Below the pieces are notes generated by a model. That model was not told where the DNA came from, made no database searches, and worked only from the letters and a program-made list of their open reading frames with translations. Positions 25,000 through 36,256 of a stretch of DNA of 64,000 nt are shown here, in pieces (positions within the stretch are counted from its first letter, which is position 1; each line of letters begins with the position of its first letter). Source of the DNA: Sphaerisporangium krabiense (GTDB taxonomy: Bacteria; Actinomycetota; Actinomycetes; Streptosporangiales; Streptosporangiaceae); contig NZ_JACHBR010000001.1 in the NCBI RefSeq assembly GCF_014200435.1, positions 5,584,001 to 5,648,000 of the forward strand, given 5' to 3'. Made by a program: the position numbers and the translations under genes.

Positions 25000-26312
25000 C
25001 CGCGCCGGACGCGGGGGAGCGGTACGCGCTGGTCGTGCGGTCGCGGCGGGCGGTGCTGCCCGGCGGGGAGCGGCCCGCGGCGGTGGCGGTGCGCGACGGC
25101 AGGATCGCCGCGGTGCTGCCCTACGACCATCCGGCGGACGGCGCCGCGCGGGTGGACCTCGGCGCGGTGTGCCTGCTGCCCGGCCTGGTGGACACCCACG
25201 TGCACGTCAACGAGCCGGGCCGCACCGCGTGGGAGGGGTTCGCCACCGCGACCCGGGCGGCGGCGGCCGGGGGCGTGACGACGATCGTGGACATGCCGCT
25301 CAACTCGATCCCGCCGACGGTGGACGTCGGCGCGCTCGCCGTCAAGCGGGCCGCGGCGGCCGGGCGGTGCGCCGTGGACGTCGGCTTCTGGGGCGGCGCG
25401 GTCCCCGGCAACACCGCCGCGCTGCGCCCGCTGCACGAGGCGGGGGTGCGCGGGTTCAAGTGCTTCCTGTCGCCGTCCGGCGTGGAGGAGTTCCCGCCGC
25501 TCGGCCCCGCGGGCCTGGCCGAGGCGATGCGCGAGGTGGCGTCCTTCGACGGGCTGCTCGTCGTCCACGCCGAGGACCCCGGGCTGCTCACCGACCCCAC
25601 CGGCCCGACATATCTGGAATTCCTGGCGTCGCGGCCGGGCGAGGCCGAACGCGCCGCCGTCGAACGGGTCATCGCGCTCGCCCGCCGGACCGGCGCGCGC
25701 GCCCACATCCTGCACGTCTCCTCCGCCGCCTGCCTGGCGCCCCTGGAGGCCGCCCGGCGCGACGGCCTGCGCGTCACCGCCGAGACCTGCCCCCACTACC
25801 TCACCCTCACCGCCGACCAGGTGCGCGGCCCGGAGTTCAAGTGCTGCCCGCCCCTCAGGGACCGCGGCAACCGCGACCGGCTCTGGGAGGGCCTCGCCGC
25901 GGGCACGCTGAGCTGCGTCGTCTCCGACCACTCGCCGTCCACCCCCGACCTGAAGGTCCCCGACTTCGCCGCCTCCTGGGGTGGTGTCTCCTCGCTGCAG
26001 GTCGCCCTGCCCGCCGTCTGGACCGAGGCCCGCGCCCGCGGCCACACCCTGGCCGACGTCGCCCGATGGATGTCCGAGGCCCCCGCCCGCCTGGCCGGGC
26101 TGCCGGGCAAGGGCGCCATCGCGCCCGGCCGGGACGCCGACCTGGTCGCCTTCGACGACACCGCCGCCTTCACCGTGGACGCCGCGCGCCTGCACCACCG
26201 CAACCCGATCACCCCCTACCACGGCCGCACGCTCACCGGCGCGGTCCTCACCACCTGGCTGCGCGGCCGGGAACTGACCCCCGCCACCCCACCGACGGGA
26301 ATCCTGCTATGA
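24996..26312 (+). CDS. allB: Allantoinase
   Basis: 438 residues, cyclic amidohydrolase. [11 protein letters not shown] binds the binuclear metal centre, [10 protein letters not shown] holds the carboxylated Lys, and VHAED, HILHVSS and SDHSPST complete the ligands. It opens the allantoin ring to allantoate. PLNSIPPTV is typical of AllB rather than dihydroorotase; the true PyrC lies at 42488-43792. ATG 24996 overlaps the upstream stop as ATGA, and its own stop overlaps the allantoicase start. Confidence 0.95.
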   Translation: MTAPDAGERYALVVRSRRAVLPGGERPAAVAVRDGRIAAVLPYDHPADGAARVDLGAVCLLPGLVDTHVHVNEPGRTAWEGFATATRAAAAGGVTTIVDMPLNSIPPTVDVGALAVKRAAAAGRCAVDVGFWGGAVPGNTAALRPLHEAGVRGFKCFLSPSGVEEFPPLGPAGLAEAMREVASFDGLLVVHAEDPGLLTDPTGPTYLEFLASRPGEAERAAVERVIALARRTGARAHILHVSSAACLAPLEAARRDGLRVTAETCPHYLTLTADQVRGPEFKCCPPLRDRGNRDRLWEGLAAGTLSCVVSDHSPSTPDLKVPDFAASWGGVSSLQVALPAVWTEARARGHTLADVARWMSEAPARLAGLPGKGAIAPGRDADLVAFDDTAAFTVDAARLHHRNPITPYHGRTLTGAVLTTWLRGRELTPATPPTGILL

Positions 26313-27385
26313 CCCCCGCACCCTCACCTTCCGCCGGCTCCCCGGGCCCGGAGAAGGCCTCCGCCGAGCACCGGGCCCCGCACGGCGCGGCGGACTCCAC
26401 CGCCGCCGGGCTGCCCGACCTGGCCTCGCGGTCGTACGGAGGGTCGGTGGTGGCCGCCAGCGACGAGTCCTTCGCCGAGCGGCAGGCCCTCATCCTGCCC
26501 GGACGCCCGGGCTTCCGGCCCGGCACCTTCGGCGCGCGCGGGCAGGTGTACGACGGCTGGGAGACCCGGCGGCGGCGCGACGACGGCCACGACTGGGCCC
26601 TGGTGCGGCTCGGCATGCCCGGCGTCGTCCGCCACGTCGTCATCGACACGGCCTGGTTCACCGGCAACTATCCGCCGTACGCCTCCGTGGGCGCCTGCGC
26701 CGCCGAGGGACACCCCTCCCCGGACGAGCTGCTCGCCGCCGCCTGGACCGAGATCGTGCCGCGGGTCCGCCTGAGCGGCGACGCAGCGCACGGGTTCCCG
26801 GTCGCCGACCCCCGCAGGTACACCCATGTGCGGCTGAACATCTTCCCCGACGGCGGCGTCGCCCGCCTGCGCGTCCACGGCGAGGTGGTCCCCGACCCGG
26901 CCCTGCTCGCGGGCCTGACGATCGACCTCGCCGCCCTGGAGAACGGCGCCCTGGTGACCGGCTGCTCCGACGACTTCTACTCCTCGCCCGTCAACGTGAT
27001 CGCCCCCGGGCTGCCCCGCCACCAGGCCGAAGGCTGGGAGACCGCCCGCCGCCGCGACGGCGGCAACGACTGGCTCACCGTGCGCCTGGCCGTGCCGGGG
27101 GTGATCCAGGTCGCCGAGCTGGACACCACCAACCTGGTCTACAACGCCCCCGCCGCCGCCTCGCTCAAGGGGGCCGACCTGCGGGGCCGGGCCACCGGGC
27201 TCCACGGCTCCGGCGCGCCCGGCGAGGACGAGTGGTTCGAGCTGCTGCCGCTGACGCGCCTCCAGCCCGACACCCGCCACCGGTTCCGCCTCGCCGCCGC
27301 CCGCGCCGCCACCCACGTCCGCCTCGACATCCACCCCGACGGCGGCCTGGCCCGGCTCCGTCTCCACGGCGCCCCGGTCACCTGA
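26309..27385 (+). CDS. alc: Allantoicase
   Basis: 358 residues with the duplicated jelly-roll allantoicase repeat: [23 protein letters not shown] in repeat 1 and [21 protein letters not shown] in repeat 2, each ending THVRL(N/D)I(F/H)PDGG(V/L)ARLR. It hydrolyses allantoate to ureidoglycolate and urea. About 40 N-terminal residues are low-complexity and not part of the fold. It is the last gene of the operon; 22 bases separate its end from the convergent PASTA kinase. Ureidoglycolate lyase and urease genes are not in the window. Confidence 0.95.
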   Translation: MTPAPSPSAGSPGPEKASAEHRAPHGAADSTAAGLPDLASRSYGGSVVAASDESFAERQALILPGRPGFRPGTFGARGQVYDGWETRRRRDDGHDWALVRLGMPGVVRHVVIDTAWFTGNYPPYASVGACAAEGHPSPDELLAAAWTEIVPRVRLSGDAAHGFPVADPRRYTHVRLNIFPDGGVARLRVHGEVVPDPALLAGLTIDLAALENGALVTGCSDDFYSSPVNVIAPGLPRHQAEGWETARRRDGGNDWLTVRLAVPGVIQVAELDTTNLVYNAPAAASLKGADLRGRATGLHGSGAPGEDEWFELLPLTRLQPDTRHRFRLAAARAATHVRLDIHPDGGLARLRLHGAPVT

Positions 27386-27407
27386 CACGGCGCGGGGCAG
27401 GGCCCGG

Positions 27408-29336
27408 TCAGTGCCAGATGGTGATGCGGGTGCCGGCCGGGGCCTGGCCCAAGGGGTTCTCCGCCACCACGGCGCCGGACCCGGCGATCTTCCGGACGTG
27501 CACCTTGAAACCCGCGGTGCGCAGCTCGCGGCTGGCGTCCCCGACGCGCTTGAAGCGGACGTCGGGGATGGGGATGAGGGCCTGGCCCGGCTGGACGTTC
27601 TGCGGGTCCTGCGGGTTCTCCCACGGCCAGTGGAAGCCGGTGTCGGGGCCCTTGGAGCAGGTGAGCTGGACGGCCTGCCCGGCGGTGATCTCGGCGCGGG
27701 CGGCCGGGCTCTGCGCGATGACCGTGCCGGGCTGGGCGTCGTCGGTCTGCTGGACGACCGTGGGGGTGAACCCCTTCCCGCGCAGGAACGCCTCGGCCTG
27801 GTCGCACTGCATCTCGCTGACGTCCGGCATGAGCTGGCCCGCGCTCAGCACGATCTGGACGGTGCCGCCCTCCTTGACCCGCGTGCCGACCTGCGGGCTG
27901 GTGCGCAGCACCAGGCCGCGCTGCACGGTGTCGCTCGGCACCCTGCTCACGGCGCCCGCGGTCAGCCCGGCCTCGGAGATCTTGCTGCGCGCGTCCGCCT
28001 CGGACAGGTTCACGACGTTCGGCACCGCGATCTTGAGGGGCCCCGCCGAGGGGATCAGGGTGATGACCGAGCCCCGGACGACCTCGCGGCCGGACTCGGG
28101 GTCGGTGCGCAGCACCTTGTCCTCGCCGAGCTCCTTGTCGTTCTCGGGCTTGCCGATCTTGACGGCGAAGCCCTGTTTCTCGGCCTCGGCCTTGGCCACG
28201 CTGATGTTGATGCTCAGCAGGTCGGGGACGGTGGTGTAGCGGCCCTCGGAGAACCACCAGCCGGTGCCGGCGATGGCGGCGACCATGACGGTGGCCAGCC
28301 CGACGATGAACCAGATCGGGCGCACGCGCCGGCGGGCGCCGTGGCCCTCGAAGGGCGCGGCGGGCGCGGCCGCCGCCCCGGGCGAGGTGAGCATCTCGGT
28401 GCGGGACTGGACGAGCGTGGGGTTGGCGGGCGGCACCGGGGCGGCCGGGGCGGTGGTGTTCGGGGGGGCCGGCTTCGGGCCGGCGTCGCGCGGCAGCGTG
28501 CGGTGCGTCTCGACGGCCGCCACGAGCAGCGCGGTGGCGTCGGCGGGGCGGCGGGCGGGGTCGCGGTCGGTGGCGGACAGCACGAGCCTGTCGAGCTGGA
28601 CCGGGCCGCCGGGCACCACGGAGGACGGCGCCGGCACGCGGTCGTGCACGTGGCGGTAGGCCACCGACATCGGGGTCTCGCCGTCGTACGGCTGCCGCCC
28701 GGTGATCAGCTCGAACAGCATGACCCCGGCGGCGTAGACGTCGCTGCGCGCGTCGGCGACCCCGGAGGTGACCTGCTCGGGCGACATGTACGCGATCGTC
28801 CCGATCATGACGCCGGTGCGGGTCTGCCGCCCGGCCTCGATGGCGCGGGCGAGCCCGAAGTCCACGACCTTGACCCGGCCGTCATCGCTCAGCAGCACGT
28901 TCTCGGGCTTGACGTCCCGGTGGACCATGCCCGCCTGGTGCGCGGCCCCGAGCGCGGCGAGCACCGGGATCATGATCTCCAGCGCCTCGCGGGCGGGCAG
29001 CCGGCCGCGCTCGCGCAGCACGTCGCGCAGGGTGCGCCCTGGGACGTACTCCATGGAGAGGTAGACGTGGCCGCCGTCGGTGCCCTGGTCGAAGACGTGC
29101 ACGATGTTGGGGTGCGACAGGCTGGCCACGGACTTGGCCTCACCGATGAAACGGCGCACGAAATCGGGGTCCTCGGCCAGCGAGCGGTGCATGACCTTCA
29201 GCGCCACCGTGCGGTCGAGCCGGATGTCCATGGCCAGGTAGACGGCGGCCATACCACCGCGGGCGATGCGCGACTCAACGCGGTAGCGCCCGTCCAGCAG
29301 CCGCCCTACGAGGGGGTCCGCAACCGTCGTGTCCAC
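27408..29336 (-). CDS. pknL: PASTA-domain Ser/Thr kinase (PknL-like)
   Basis: 642 residues. The kinase domain (15-275) has RGGMAAVY, Lys47, HRDVKPEN with catalytic Asp141, and DFG at 159-161. The juxtamembrane linker is proline-rich. One membrane segment (about 341-361) leads to four extracellular PASTA repeats (from about 368) that bind peptidoglycan or lipid II; the third-to-fourth junction carries a HWPWENPQDPQ insertion. The Rv2175c, polyprenyl-synthase and metF genes nearby reproduce the M. tuberculosis pknL neighbourhood, hence the name. GTG 29336 follows a TAAACT box by about eight bases, which suggests a leaderless start; the frame extends 15 codons further. Confidence 0.88.
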   Translation of the reverse strand: MDTTVADPLVGRLLDGRYRVESRIARGGMAAVYLAMDIRLDRTVALKVMHRSLAEDPDFVRRFIGEAKSVASLSHPNIVHVFDQGTDGGHVYLSMEYVPGRTLRDVLRERGRLPAREALEIMIPVLAALGAAHQAGMVHRDVKPENVLLSDDGRVKVVDFGLARAIEAGRQTRTGVMIGTIAYMSPEQVTSGVADARSDVYAAGVMLFELITGRQPYDGETPMSVAYRHVHDRVPAPSSVVPGGPVQLDRLVLSATDRDPARRPADATALLVAAVETHRTLPRDAGPKPAPPNTTAPAAPVPPANPTLVQSRTEMLTSPGAAAAPAAPFEGHGARRRVRPIWFIVGLATVMVAAIAGTGWWFSEGRYTTVPDLLSINISVAKAEAEKQGFAVKIGKPENDKELGEDKVLRTDPESGREVVRGSVITLIPSAGPLKIAVPNVVNLSEADARSKISEAGLTAGAVSRVPSDTVQRGLVLRTSPQVGTRVKEGGTVQIVLSAGQLMPDVSEMQCDQAEAFLRGKGFTPTVVQQTDDAQPGTVIAQSPAARAEITAGQAVQLTCSKGPDTGFHWPWENPQDPQNVQPGQALIPIPDVRFKRVGDASRELRTAGFKVHVRKIAGSGAVVAENPLGQAPAGTRITIWH

Positions 29337-29420
29337 GGGAGTGAGTTTACGGGCGGTTTGCCAGGACGAGGGCAAGCACATCCCAAACCGATGCCGACAT
29401 GTTCTCCCGTCAGGAAGGGG

Positions 29421-30438
<1,018 letters not shown>

Positions 30439-30496
30439 GGTCGTTCACGGGGGCCGGGGGCGCCCCGATCCTCCTTTTCGTCGAAGGTGGGCCGCG

Positions 30497-31654
30497 TCAT
30501 CGATGGTGGGCGGCGAAGGCGGCGCGCGCCGTGCCGCCGCCGAAGCGCAGCGGCGAGCAGACCTCCGCCTCCCGCGCGTAGGGGCCGGGGCCGCCGTCCA
30601 GCTCGGCCATGAGCATCGCGGCGGTCAGCGGGGCCAGCAGGACGCCGCCGCGGTGGTGGCCGGTGGCGAGCAGCAGGCCCTCCATCGCCGCGGGCCCGAG
30701 CACGGGCAGGTTGTCCGGAGTGCCGGGGCGCAGGCCCGCGCACACGTCGGCGACCTCCAGCTCGGTCACGCCGGGGACCAGCTCGCGCGCGTCGCGCAGC
30801 AGCTCCCACAGGCCGCCGGCCGTCACGCGGGTGTCGAAGCCCATCTCCTCCTGGGTGGCGCCGAGCACGATCTCGCCGTCGCCGCGCGGCACCAGGTAGG
30901 CGCTGGACCCGTGGACCACGCCGCGCACGCAGTGCCCCAGGAACCCCGGGGCGCCGTGCAGGCGCATGATCTGCCCCTTCACCGGGCGCACGGGCGGCAG
31001 GACGCCGGGCGGCACCCCGTCGAGCGAGCCCGACCACGCCCCGGCGGCCAGCACCACGCGGTCGGCGGCGATCACCCGTCCCCCGCCGAGGCGCACCCCG
31101 CGCGCGGCGCCCCCCTCGACGGCCAGGCCCGCGACGTGCTCGGCGACCACGGTCGCGCCGCGGCGCGCCAGCGCGGCGAGCAGGGCGGCGGTGACCCGGC
31201 GCGGGTCCACCCACGCGTCGCCGGGGGCCAGCAGGCCGCCGCGCACGGCCGGGGCGAGCATCGGCTCCACCCGGCGGCACTCGCGCCCGGTCAGGCGCTC
31301 CACGCGCAGCCCGAGCCCCCCCATGAACCCGGCCATCTCGTCCAGGGCGGCCAGGTCGTCGGCGCCGAACGCGACGTCCAGGGTGCCCTCGGCGCGGTGG
31401 TCGACGTCCACGCCGGACTCGCGGGCCAGCTCGGCGGCGAAGGACGGCCACAGCTCCAGGGAGGCGAGGCCGAGCCGCAGCAGAGGCTCCTCGGTGTAGG
31501 AGACCTCGCTGACCGGGGCGAGCATGCCCGCGGCGGCGTGCGTGGCGCCCGAGCCGGGGGAGGGGTCGGCGAGGGTGACCGCGTGCCCGGCCTGCGCGGC
31601 GCGCCAGGCCACCGACAGGCCCGCCACGCCGCCGCCGACGACGACCACGTCCAT
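30497..31654 (-). CDS. thiO: Glycine oxidase ThiO
   Basis: 385 residues of the DAO family. [20 protein letters not shown] is the FAD dinucleotide fold, AAAGMLAP follows, and CAGLRPGTPDNLPVLG with ATGHHRGGVLLAP form the C-terminal FAD/substrate region. It oxidises glycine to dehydroglycine for ThiG. The start at 31654 has GGGAGCGAAC in front, which is also the 3' edge of the TPP riboswitch. It is the first gene of the thiO-thiS-thiG operon. Confidence 0.94.
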   Translation of the reverse strand: MDVVVVGGGVAGLSVAWRAAQAGHAVTLADPSPGSGATHAAAGMLAPVSEVSYTEEPLLRLGLASLELWPSFAAELARESGVDVDHRAEGTLDVAFGADDLAALDEMAGFMGGLGLRVERLTGRECRRVEPMLAPAVRGGLLAPGDAWVDPRRVTAALLAALARRGATVVAEHVAGLAVEGGAARGVRLGGGRVIAADRVVLAAGAWSGSLDGVPPGVLPPVRPVKGQIMRLHGAPGFLGHCVRGVVHGSSAYLVPRGDGEIVLGATQEEMGFDTRVTAGGLWELLRDARELVPGVTELEVADVCAGLRPGTPDNLPVLGPAAMEGLLLATGHHRGGVLLAPLTAAMLMAELDGGPGPYAREAEVCSPLRFGGGTARAAFAAHHR

Positions 31655-31659
31655 GTTCG

Positions 31660-31756
31660 CTCCCTTCGCCGGCATGATCCGGATCAGGTCTTTGCGGTCG
31701 AGGGCCGCCAGCCCTCCTCTCAGCCCGGTCTCGCCGGACTCCCGCGCGTCTGACGC
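31660..31756 (-). promoter_or_regulatory. TPP riboswitch (THI element)
   Basis: On the minus strand the conserved cores are all present in order: GGGCTGAGAGG (P2/P3 core), then GACCTGATCCGGATCATGCC (P4/P5 core), then GGCGAAGGGA closing P1. It ends right at the thiO ribosome site, so thiamine pyrophosphate binding probably hides the GGGAG and blocks translation of thiO. Boundaries are approximate by a few bases. Confidence 0.93.
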
Positions 31757-31855
31757 CCCAAGCCTATTCCTGCCGGGGTACGCCGTGCGCACCGGCTTGA
31801 GGGTTCTCATCACTTACCGTGTGGAGTAGTGAGCTGATTCGTTACCAAATCGCCG

Positions 31856-31886
31856 TTGGCGAGTGACCCGGCTGGCCGCTTACTGT
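31856..31886 (+). promoter_or_regulatory. Predicted promoter of ferredoxin reductase-like gene
   Basis: TTGGCG (31856-31861), a 19-base spacer and TACTGT (31881-31886) precede the GTG at 31893 by six bases. This would give a leaderless or nearly leaderless transcript and supports that start codon. Confidence 0.4.
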
Positions 31887-31892
31887 CGGGTT

Positions 31893-33062
31893 GTGAATCA
31901 TGTCGTGGTAGTGGGCGCCGGGCTGGCCGGCGTGCGGAGTGTCGAAGCGCTGCGGGCGCGCGGGTACCACGGGCGCGTCACACTGGTGGGCGACGAGGGT
32001 CACCGCCCCTACGATCGCCCGCCGTTGTCCAAGGCCGTGCTCGCCGGGGGCCTGGACTCGACCGTCGTGGACTCCGATCTCGGGGCCCTGGACATCGACC
32101 TGCGCACCAGCGTGGCCGCCAAGGGCCTGCGCCCCGGCGTCGTGGAGACGACCGAGGGCGAGCTGGAGTTCGACGGGCTGGTCATCGCCACCGGCGCCGC
32201 CCCGATACGGCTGAGGGGGGACGGGCCCCAGCACACCCTGCGCACGATCGACGACGCGCTGGACCTGCGCGCCCGCCTGCTCCCCGGCGCCCGGGTCGTG
32301 GTCGTCGGGGCGGGTTGGATCGGCGCCGAGGTCGCCACCGCCGCGCGCCGCGCCGGCTGCGAGGTGACCGTCGTCGAGGCCGCCGCCTCGCCGCTCGCCG
32401 TGGCCCTCGGCACCGAGGTCGGCGGCCACACCGCGGCCTGGTACGCCGAGGCGGGCATCGCCCTCAGGCTCGGCGTGATGGTGGGCTCGGTGGACCCCGG
32501 CGGGCTCACGCTGGTGGACGGCACGTGGATCCCGGCGGACCTGGTCGTGACCGGCGTCGGCGTGCGCCCGGCCGTCGGGTGGCTGGCCGGGTCGGGCGTC
32601 GCCCTGGACAACGGCGTCGTCGTCGACGAGCACCTGCGCACCTCCCTGGACGGCGTCGTCGCGGCCGGCGACTGCGCCAACTGGTGGTCGCGCCGCTTCG
32701 GCCGCCGCCTGCGGGTCGAGCACTGGGACACCGCGCTGCACTCCCCGGAGACCGCCGTCGCCACCCTGCTCGGCCAGAGCGCCGTCTACGACCCCGTGCC
32801 GTATTTCTGGTCCGAACAATTCGGTCACATGCTCCAGTACGCCGGCCACCACGCCGGGGCCCGGCTGGTCATGCGCGGCGACCCTTCGTCGGCGCCGAAA
32901 TGGGCGGCCCTCTGGCTGACCGAGGACGACCGCCTGTCCGCCATCTTCACCGTCGATCTGCCGCGTGACCTGGTGCAGGGCCGCCGGATCGTCGAGGGGG
33001 GGCAAAGGCTCGATGTGAATCGGGCGAAAGACCCATCGATACCCTTGCGCGACTGCTTGTGA
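31893..33062 (+). CDS. FAD-dependent NAD(P)H oxidoreductase, ferredoxin reductase-like
   Basis: 389 residues. VNHVVVVGAGLAGVRSVEALR is the FAD-binding start, PYDRPPLSK is typical of oxygenase-coupled ferredoxin reductases, VVVVGAGWIGAEVATAAR is the NAD(P) site, and DGVVAAGDCANWWS closes the FAD site. A Reductase_C domain with VPYFWSEQFGHMLQYAG follows. It would pass electrons from NAD(P)H to a ferredoxin or oxygenase not encoded nearby. GTG 31893 aligns with the fold start and follows a TACTGT -10 box. It is divergent from the thiO operon. Confidence 0.87.
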   Translation: MNHVVVVGAGLAGVRSVEALRARGYHGRVTLVGDEGHRPYDRPPLSKAVLAGGLDSTVVDSDLGALDIDLRTSVAAKGLRPGVVETTEGELEFDGLVIATGAAPIRLRGDGPQHTLRTIDDALDLRARLLPGARVVVVGAGWIGAEVATAARRAGCEVTVVEAAASPLAVALGTEVGGHTAAWYAEAGIALRLGVMVGSVDPGGLTLVDGTWIPADLVVTGVGVRPAVGWLAGSGVALDNGVVVDEHLRTSLDGVVAAGDCANWWSRRFGRRLRVEHWDTALHSPETAVATLLGQSAVYDPVPYFWSEQFGHMLQYAGHHAGARLVMRGDPSSAPKWAALWLTEDDRLSAIFTVDLPRDLVQGRRIVEGGQRLDVNRAKDPSIPLRDCL

Positions 33063-33111
33063 CCCCTGTGGGGGTGTTTCAGACCTGCCGTGACGTGGTA
33101 ATTGTGGACTC

Positions 33112-33486
33112 GTGACGCTTTCTGTTGCACAGATCGACCGGGAAACCGACCAGCTCGTAGGGGAATGGCTCCCCCTCTCGGAGGTTGGCGTCCGGCTGGG
33201 GCTCAGCTCCGGGCGCGCCAAGCAGCTCCTGAAGGACAAGAAGCTCATCGGGGTCCGCAGGGGCGGCCCGGAGCCCGAGGTGCCGGCGGTCTTCGTCGCC
33301 GGGGACGACGTGCTGAAGGGTCTCCCCGGCACCCTCACCGTCCTCGCCGACGCGGGCTACGACGACGTCGAGTCCCTGCGCTGGCTCTTCACGCCCGACG
33401 ACTCCCTGCCGGGGGCGCCGGTCGAGGCGATCGTCGCGGGCCGGCACACCGAGGTGAAGCGGCGTGCCCAAGCGCTCGCTTTCTGA
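33112..33486 (+). CDS. Rv2175c-family DNA-binding protein
   Basis: 124 residues. A winged helix-turn-helix (about 18-60, [33 protein letters not shown]) and the Rv2175c C-terminal domain (about 68-120, [31 protein letters not shown]) are both present. In M. tuberculosis the homologue is phosphorylated by PknL and then loses DNA binding; the PknL-like kinase lies 3.8 kb away here. GTG 33112 is used, and the N-terminal Thr/Ser residues could hold the phospho-site. Overlaps thiE by 23 bases. Confidence 0.88.
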   Translation: MTLSVAQIDRETDQLVGEWLPLSEVGVRLGLSSGRAKQLLKDKKLIGVRRGGPEPEVPAVFVAGDDVLKGLPGTLTVLADAGYDDVESLRWLFTPDDSLPGAPVEAIVAGRHTEVKRRAQALAF

Positions 33487-34102
33487 CGCGCGGCTCTACC
33501 TCTGCACCGACGGCCGCCGGCGCCAGGGCGATCTGGAGGACTTCCTGGACGCCGTGCTCGCCGGCGGGGTGGACATCGTCCAGCTCCGCGAGAAGGGCCT
33601 GGAGGCCCGCGAGGAGATCGCGCTGCTGGAGGTCTTCCGCGACGCCTGCGACCGGCACGGGGCCCTGCTGGCGGTCAACGACCGCGCCGACATCGCCTAC
33701 GCCGCCCGCCCCGACGTGCTCCACCTCGGGCAGGACGACCTGCCCGTGCCCGTGGCGCGCGCCATCCTCGGGCCGGACGTCCTCATCGGGCGGTCCACGC
33801 ACAGCGACGCCGAGGCGTCGGCGGCGGCCGTCGAGCCGGGCGTCGACTACTTCTGCTGCGGGCCGATCTGGCCCACGCCGACCAAGCCCGGGCGTCCCGC
33901 GCCCGGGCCCGGCCTGCTGAAGCACGCGGCCTCGCTGGACACGGCACGGCCCTGGTTCGGCATCGGCGGCATCGGCCTGGACACGCTGGACGAGGTGCTC
34001 TCCTCCGGCGTGTCACGGGTCGTGGTCGTGCGGGCGATCACCGAGGCCGGCGATCCCGGCGCGGCGGCGGCGGAGTTCGCGCGGCGGCTGCGGGCGTCCT
34101 GA
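33464..34102 (+). CDS. thiE: Thiamine-phosphate synthase ThiE
   Basis: 212 residues, TIM barrel. [16 protein letters not shown] binds the pyrimidine, [10 protein letters not shown] and [10 protein letters not shown] bind pyrophosphate/Mg, and [22 protein letters not shown] and GIGGI follow in family order. It joins HMP-PP and thiazole phosphate. GTG 33464 lies inside the end of the Rv2175c gene, so the two are translationally linked. No TPP element precedes it, unlike the thiO operon 2 kb away. Confidence 0.95.
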   Translation: MPKRSLSDARLYLCTDGRRRQGDLEDFLDAVLAGGVDIVQLREKGLEAREEIALLEVFRDACDRHGALLAVNDRADIAYAARPDVLHLGQDDLPVPVARAILGPDVLIGRSTHSDAEASAAAVEPGVDYFCCGPIWPTPTKPGRPAPGPGLLKHAASLDTARPWFGIGGIGLDTLDEVLSSGVSRVVVVRAITEAGDPGAAAAEFARRLRAS

Positions 34103-34144
34103 CGCCCGGGGCCCTACGGCTCGGCCCCGGTGCGCGGTCGCGGC

Positions 34145-35209
34145 TCAGCTCCGGCGTGCCGTCGCGGCGACGGCCAGTTCCTCCAGGGCCCGGCGCGCCT
34201 CGGGCGTGATCGGCGCGCGCTCCAGCGAGCTCAGGGCGTCGTCGAGATACCGTTTGATCATCTCCTCCCCGGCCGTGAGCGCGCCGGTGTCCTCGATGAT
34301 CCCGCGCAGCCGCGCGATCCCCTGCGCGTCCAGGGCGGGGTCGCCGAGCAGGCGCCGCACGTCGGCCGCCTGGCCCTCGGAGGCCGCCGACAGGGTGCGC
34401 GCGATCAGCATGGTGCGCTTGCCCTCGCGCAGGTCGTCGCCCGCGGGCTTGCCGGTCTCGGCCGGGTCACCGAAGACGCCGAGGATGTCGTCGCGCAGCT
34501 GGAAGGCGATGCCGACCTTGTGCCCGTACTGCACGCACAGCCGGTCGATCCAGGGCTCCTGCCGGCCGGCGGCGAGCACCAGGCCGAGCCGCAGGGGCTG
34601 CTCGACGGAGTACTTGCCGCTCTTGTGCAGCGCCACGCGCAGGGCGCTGTCGAAGGTGCTCTCGCCGTGCGCCTGTTCGAGGAGGTCCAGGTACTGGCCG
34701 CACATCAGCTCGGTCCGCATGAGGTCGTGTATCGGCTCGGCGGCGGCCAGCGCCTCGGCGGGCAGGCCGCTGGTGCGCCACATCTCGCTCGACCAGACGA
34801 GCAGCAGGCTGCCCAGCAGGACGGCCGCCCCCTCGCCGAACCTGGCAGGGGAGCCGCGCCATCCGGCCTCCTCGTGCATCGCCTGGAACCGCCTGTGCGC
34901 GGAGGGCCTGCCTCTGCGCATGTCGCTCGAATCCATCACGTCGTCATGGATCAAGGCGCTGGCCTGCAACAACTCCAGCGACGCGGCGGCGGCGCAGATC
35001 TCCGGGCCGTCCTCTCCGCCCGCCCCGCGCCACCCCCAGTAACAGAACGCGGGACGCAGCCGCTTGCCGCCGGCCAGGAAGTCCTCCGCCGCGGTCAGCA
35101 GGGGGGCGAGGTCGGGCGCGCCGACCAGGGGCCGCTGCCGCTCCACGAACGCCCGCAGCCTGCGGTCCACCTCGGTGCGAAAGGAGTCCCACTGGAAGGA
35201 AGTGGTCAT
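34145..35209 (-). CDS. Polyprenyl diphosphate synthase (IdsA2-like)
   Basis: 354 residues, trans-prenyltransferase fold. The first Asp-rich motif is IHDDVMDSSD (DDxxxxD form), the second RDDILGVFGD, with GGKRLRP binding IPP and GKRTMLIA following. It makes C15-C20 or longer prenyl diphosphates from IPP for menaquinone, carotenoid or lipid carriers. Its neighbours (metF, Rv2175c, pknL-like) match the idsA2 locus of mycobacteria. A TAATCT -10-like box and CGGAG lie upstream. Product chain length cannot be read from the sequence by eye. Confidence 0.92.
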   Translation of the reverse strand: MTTSFQWDSFRTEVDRRLRAFVERQRPLVGAPDLAPLLTAAEDFLAGGKRLRPAFCYWGWRGAGGEDGPEICAAAASLELLQASALIHDDVMDSSDMRRGRPSAHRRFQAMHEEAGWRGSPARFGEGAAVLLGSLLLVWSSEMWRTSGLPAEALAAAEPIHDLMRTELMCGQYLDLLEQAHGESTFDSALRVALHKSGKYSVEQPLRLGLVLAAGRQEPWIDRLCVQYGHKVGIAFQLRDDILGVFGDPAETGKPAGDDLREGKRTMLIARTLSAASEGQAADVRRLLGDPALDAQGIARLRGIIEDTGALTAGEEMIKRYLDDALSSLERAPITPEARRALEELAVAATARRS

Positions 35210-35323
35210 GCTCCGAGATTAGTGGTCGCTTGCTGACGTACTGATTACCCGCCCCTCGCTTGCGCACCGGAACCGCACGTTCGCACGGGGTCCACGCCGG
35301 AACGGACCTGTAGCCTTGGACCC

Positions 35324-36256
35324 ATGTCTCTGGGTCGTCCTTCCGTCCGCCCTGACCGCGTGCCCACCGTCAGAGATCTGCTCGCCGCCGGTGGCCGGTC
35401 GTTCTCTTTCGAGTTCATGCCCCCCAAGACCGACGAGGGGGAGCGGCAGCTCTGGCGCGCGATCCGCGAGCTGGAGGCCCTGCGCCCGACCTTCGTGTCC
35501 GTCACCTACGGCGCGGGCGGGTCGAGCCGGGACCGCACGGTCGACGCCGTCGAGCGCATCGCGCACGAGACCACGCTCACGCCCGTCGCCCACTTCACCG
35601 CCGTCAACCACTCGGTGCGCGAACTGCGCCACCTGATCGGCAGGTTCGCCGGTGCGGGCGTGCGCAACATCCTCGCCGTCCGCGGCGACCCGCCCGGCAC
35701 CGACCCGCTGGCCGAGTGGACCAAGCACCCCGACGGCGTCGAGTACGCCGAGGACCTGGTGCGCCTGATCCGCCAGGCCGGGGACTTCTGCGTCGGCGTG
35801 GCCGCCTTCCCCTACCGCCACCCGAGGTCGCCGTCGATCGAGGCCGACACCGAGTACTTCGTGCGCAAGTGCCGGGCCGGGGCCGACTACGCGATCACCC
35901 AGATGTTCTTCCGCGCCGAGGACTACCTGCGGCTGCGCGACCGCGTCGCCGCCCGCGGCTGCGACACGCCGATCATCCCGGGCATCATGCCCGTCACCCA
36001 GATGAGCACCATCGCCAGGTCGGAGAAGCTCTCCGGCGCGCCGTTCCCGCCCGAGGTCGCCGCGCGCTTCGAGCGCGTCGCCGACGACCCCGCCGAGGTG
36101 CGCCGGGTCGGCATCGAGCACGCCGCCGAGCTGTGCCAGACCCTGCTCGACGAGGGCGCGCCCGGCATCCACTTCATCACCTTCAACAAGTCCAGCGCGA
36201 CCCGCGAGGTCTTCCAGGCGCTGTCCCCCGAGCCCGCCGTCGCGAAGGCCGGCTAA
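35324..36256 (+). CDS. metF: Methylenetetrahydrofolate reductase
   Basis: 310 residues, FAD-dependent TIM barrel. [14 protein letters not shown] holds the catalytic Glu; [46 protein letters not shown] and GIHFITFN are family signatures. It reduces 5,10-methylene-THF to 5-methyl-THF for methionine synthesis. A TAGCCT -10-like box ends about seven bases before ATG 35324, so the message may be leaderless. Its stop overlaps the stop of the convergent GNAT gene by three bases. Confidence 0.95.
   Translation: MSLGRPSVRPDRVPTVRDLLAAGGRSFSFEFMPPKTDEGERQLWRAIRELEALRPTFVSVTYGAGGSSRDRTVDAVERIAHETTLTPVAHFTAVNHSVRELRHLIGRFAGAGVRNILAVRGDPPGTDPLAEWTKHPDGVEYAEDLVRLIRQAGDFCVGVAAFPYRHPRSPSIEADTEYFVRKCRAGADYAITQMFFRAEDYLRLRDRVAARGCDTPIIPGIMPVTQMSTIARSEKLSGAPFPPEVAARFERVADDPAEVRRVGIEHAAELCQTLLDEGAPGIHFITFNKSSATREVFQALSPEPAVAKAG

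Noticed and set aside
31893-33062. Assignment of the flavoprotein to thiamine synthesis because it adjoins thiO
   Set aside because: It is divergent, has its own promoter, and its motifs match oxygenase-coupled ferredoxin reductases.
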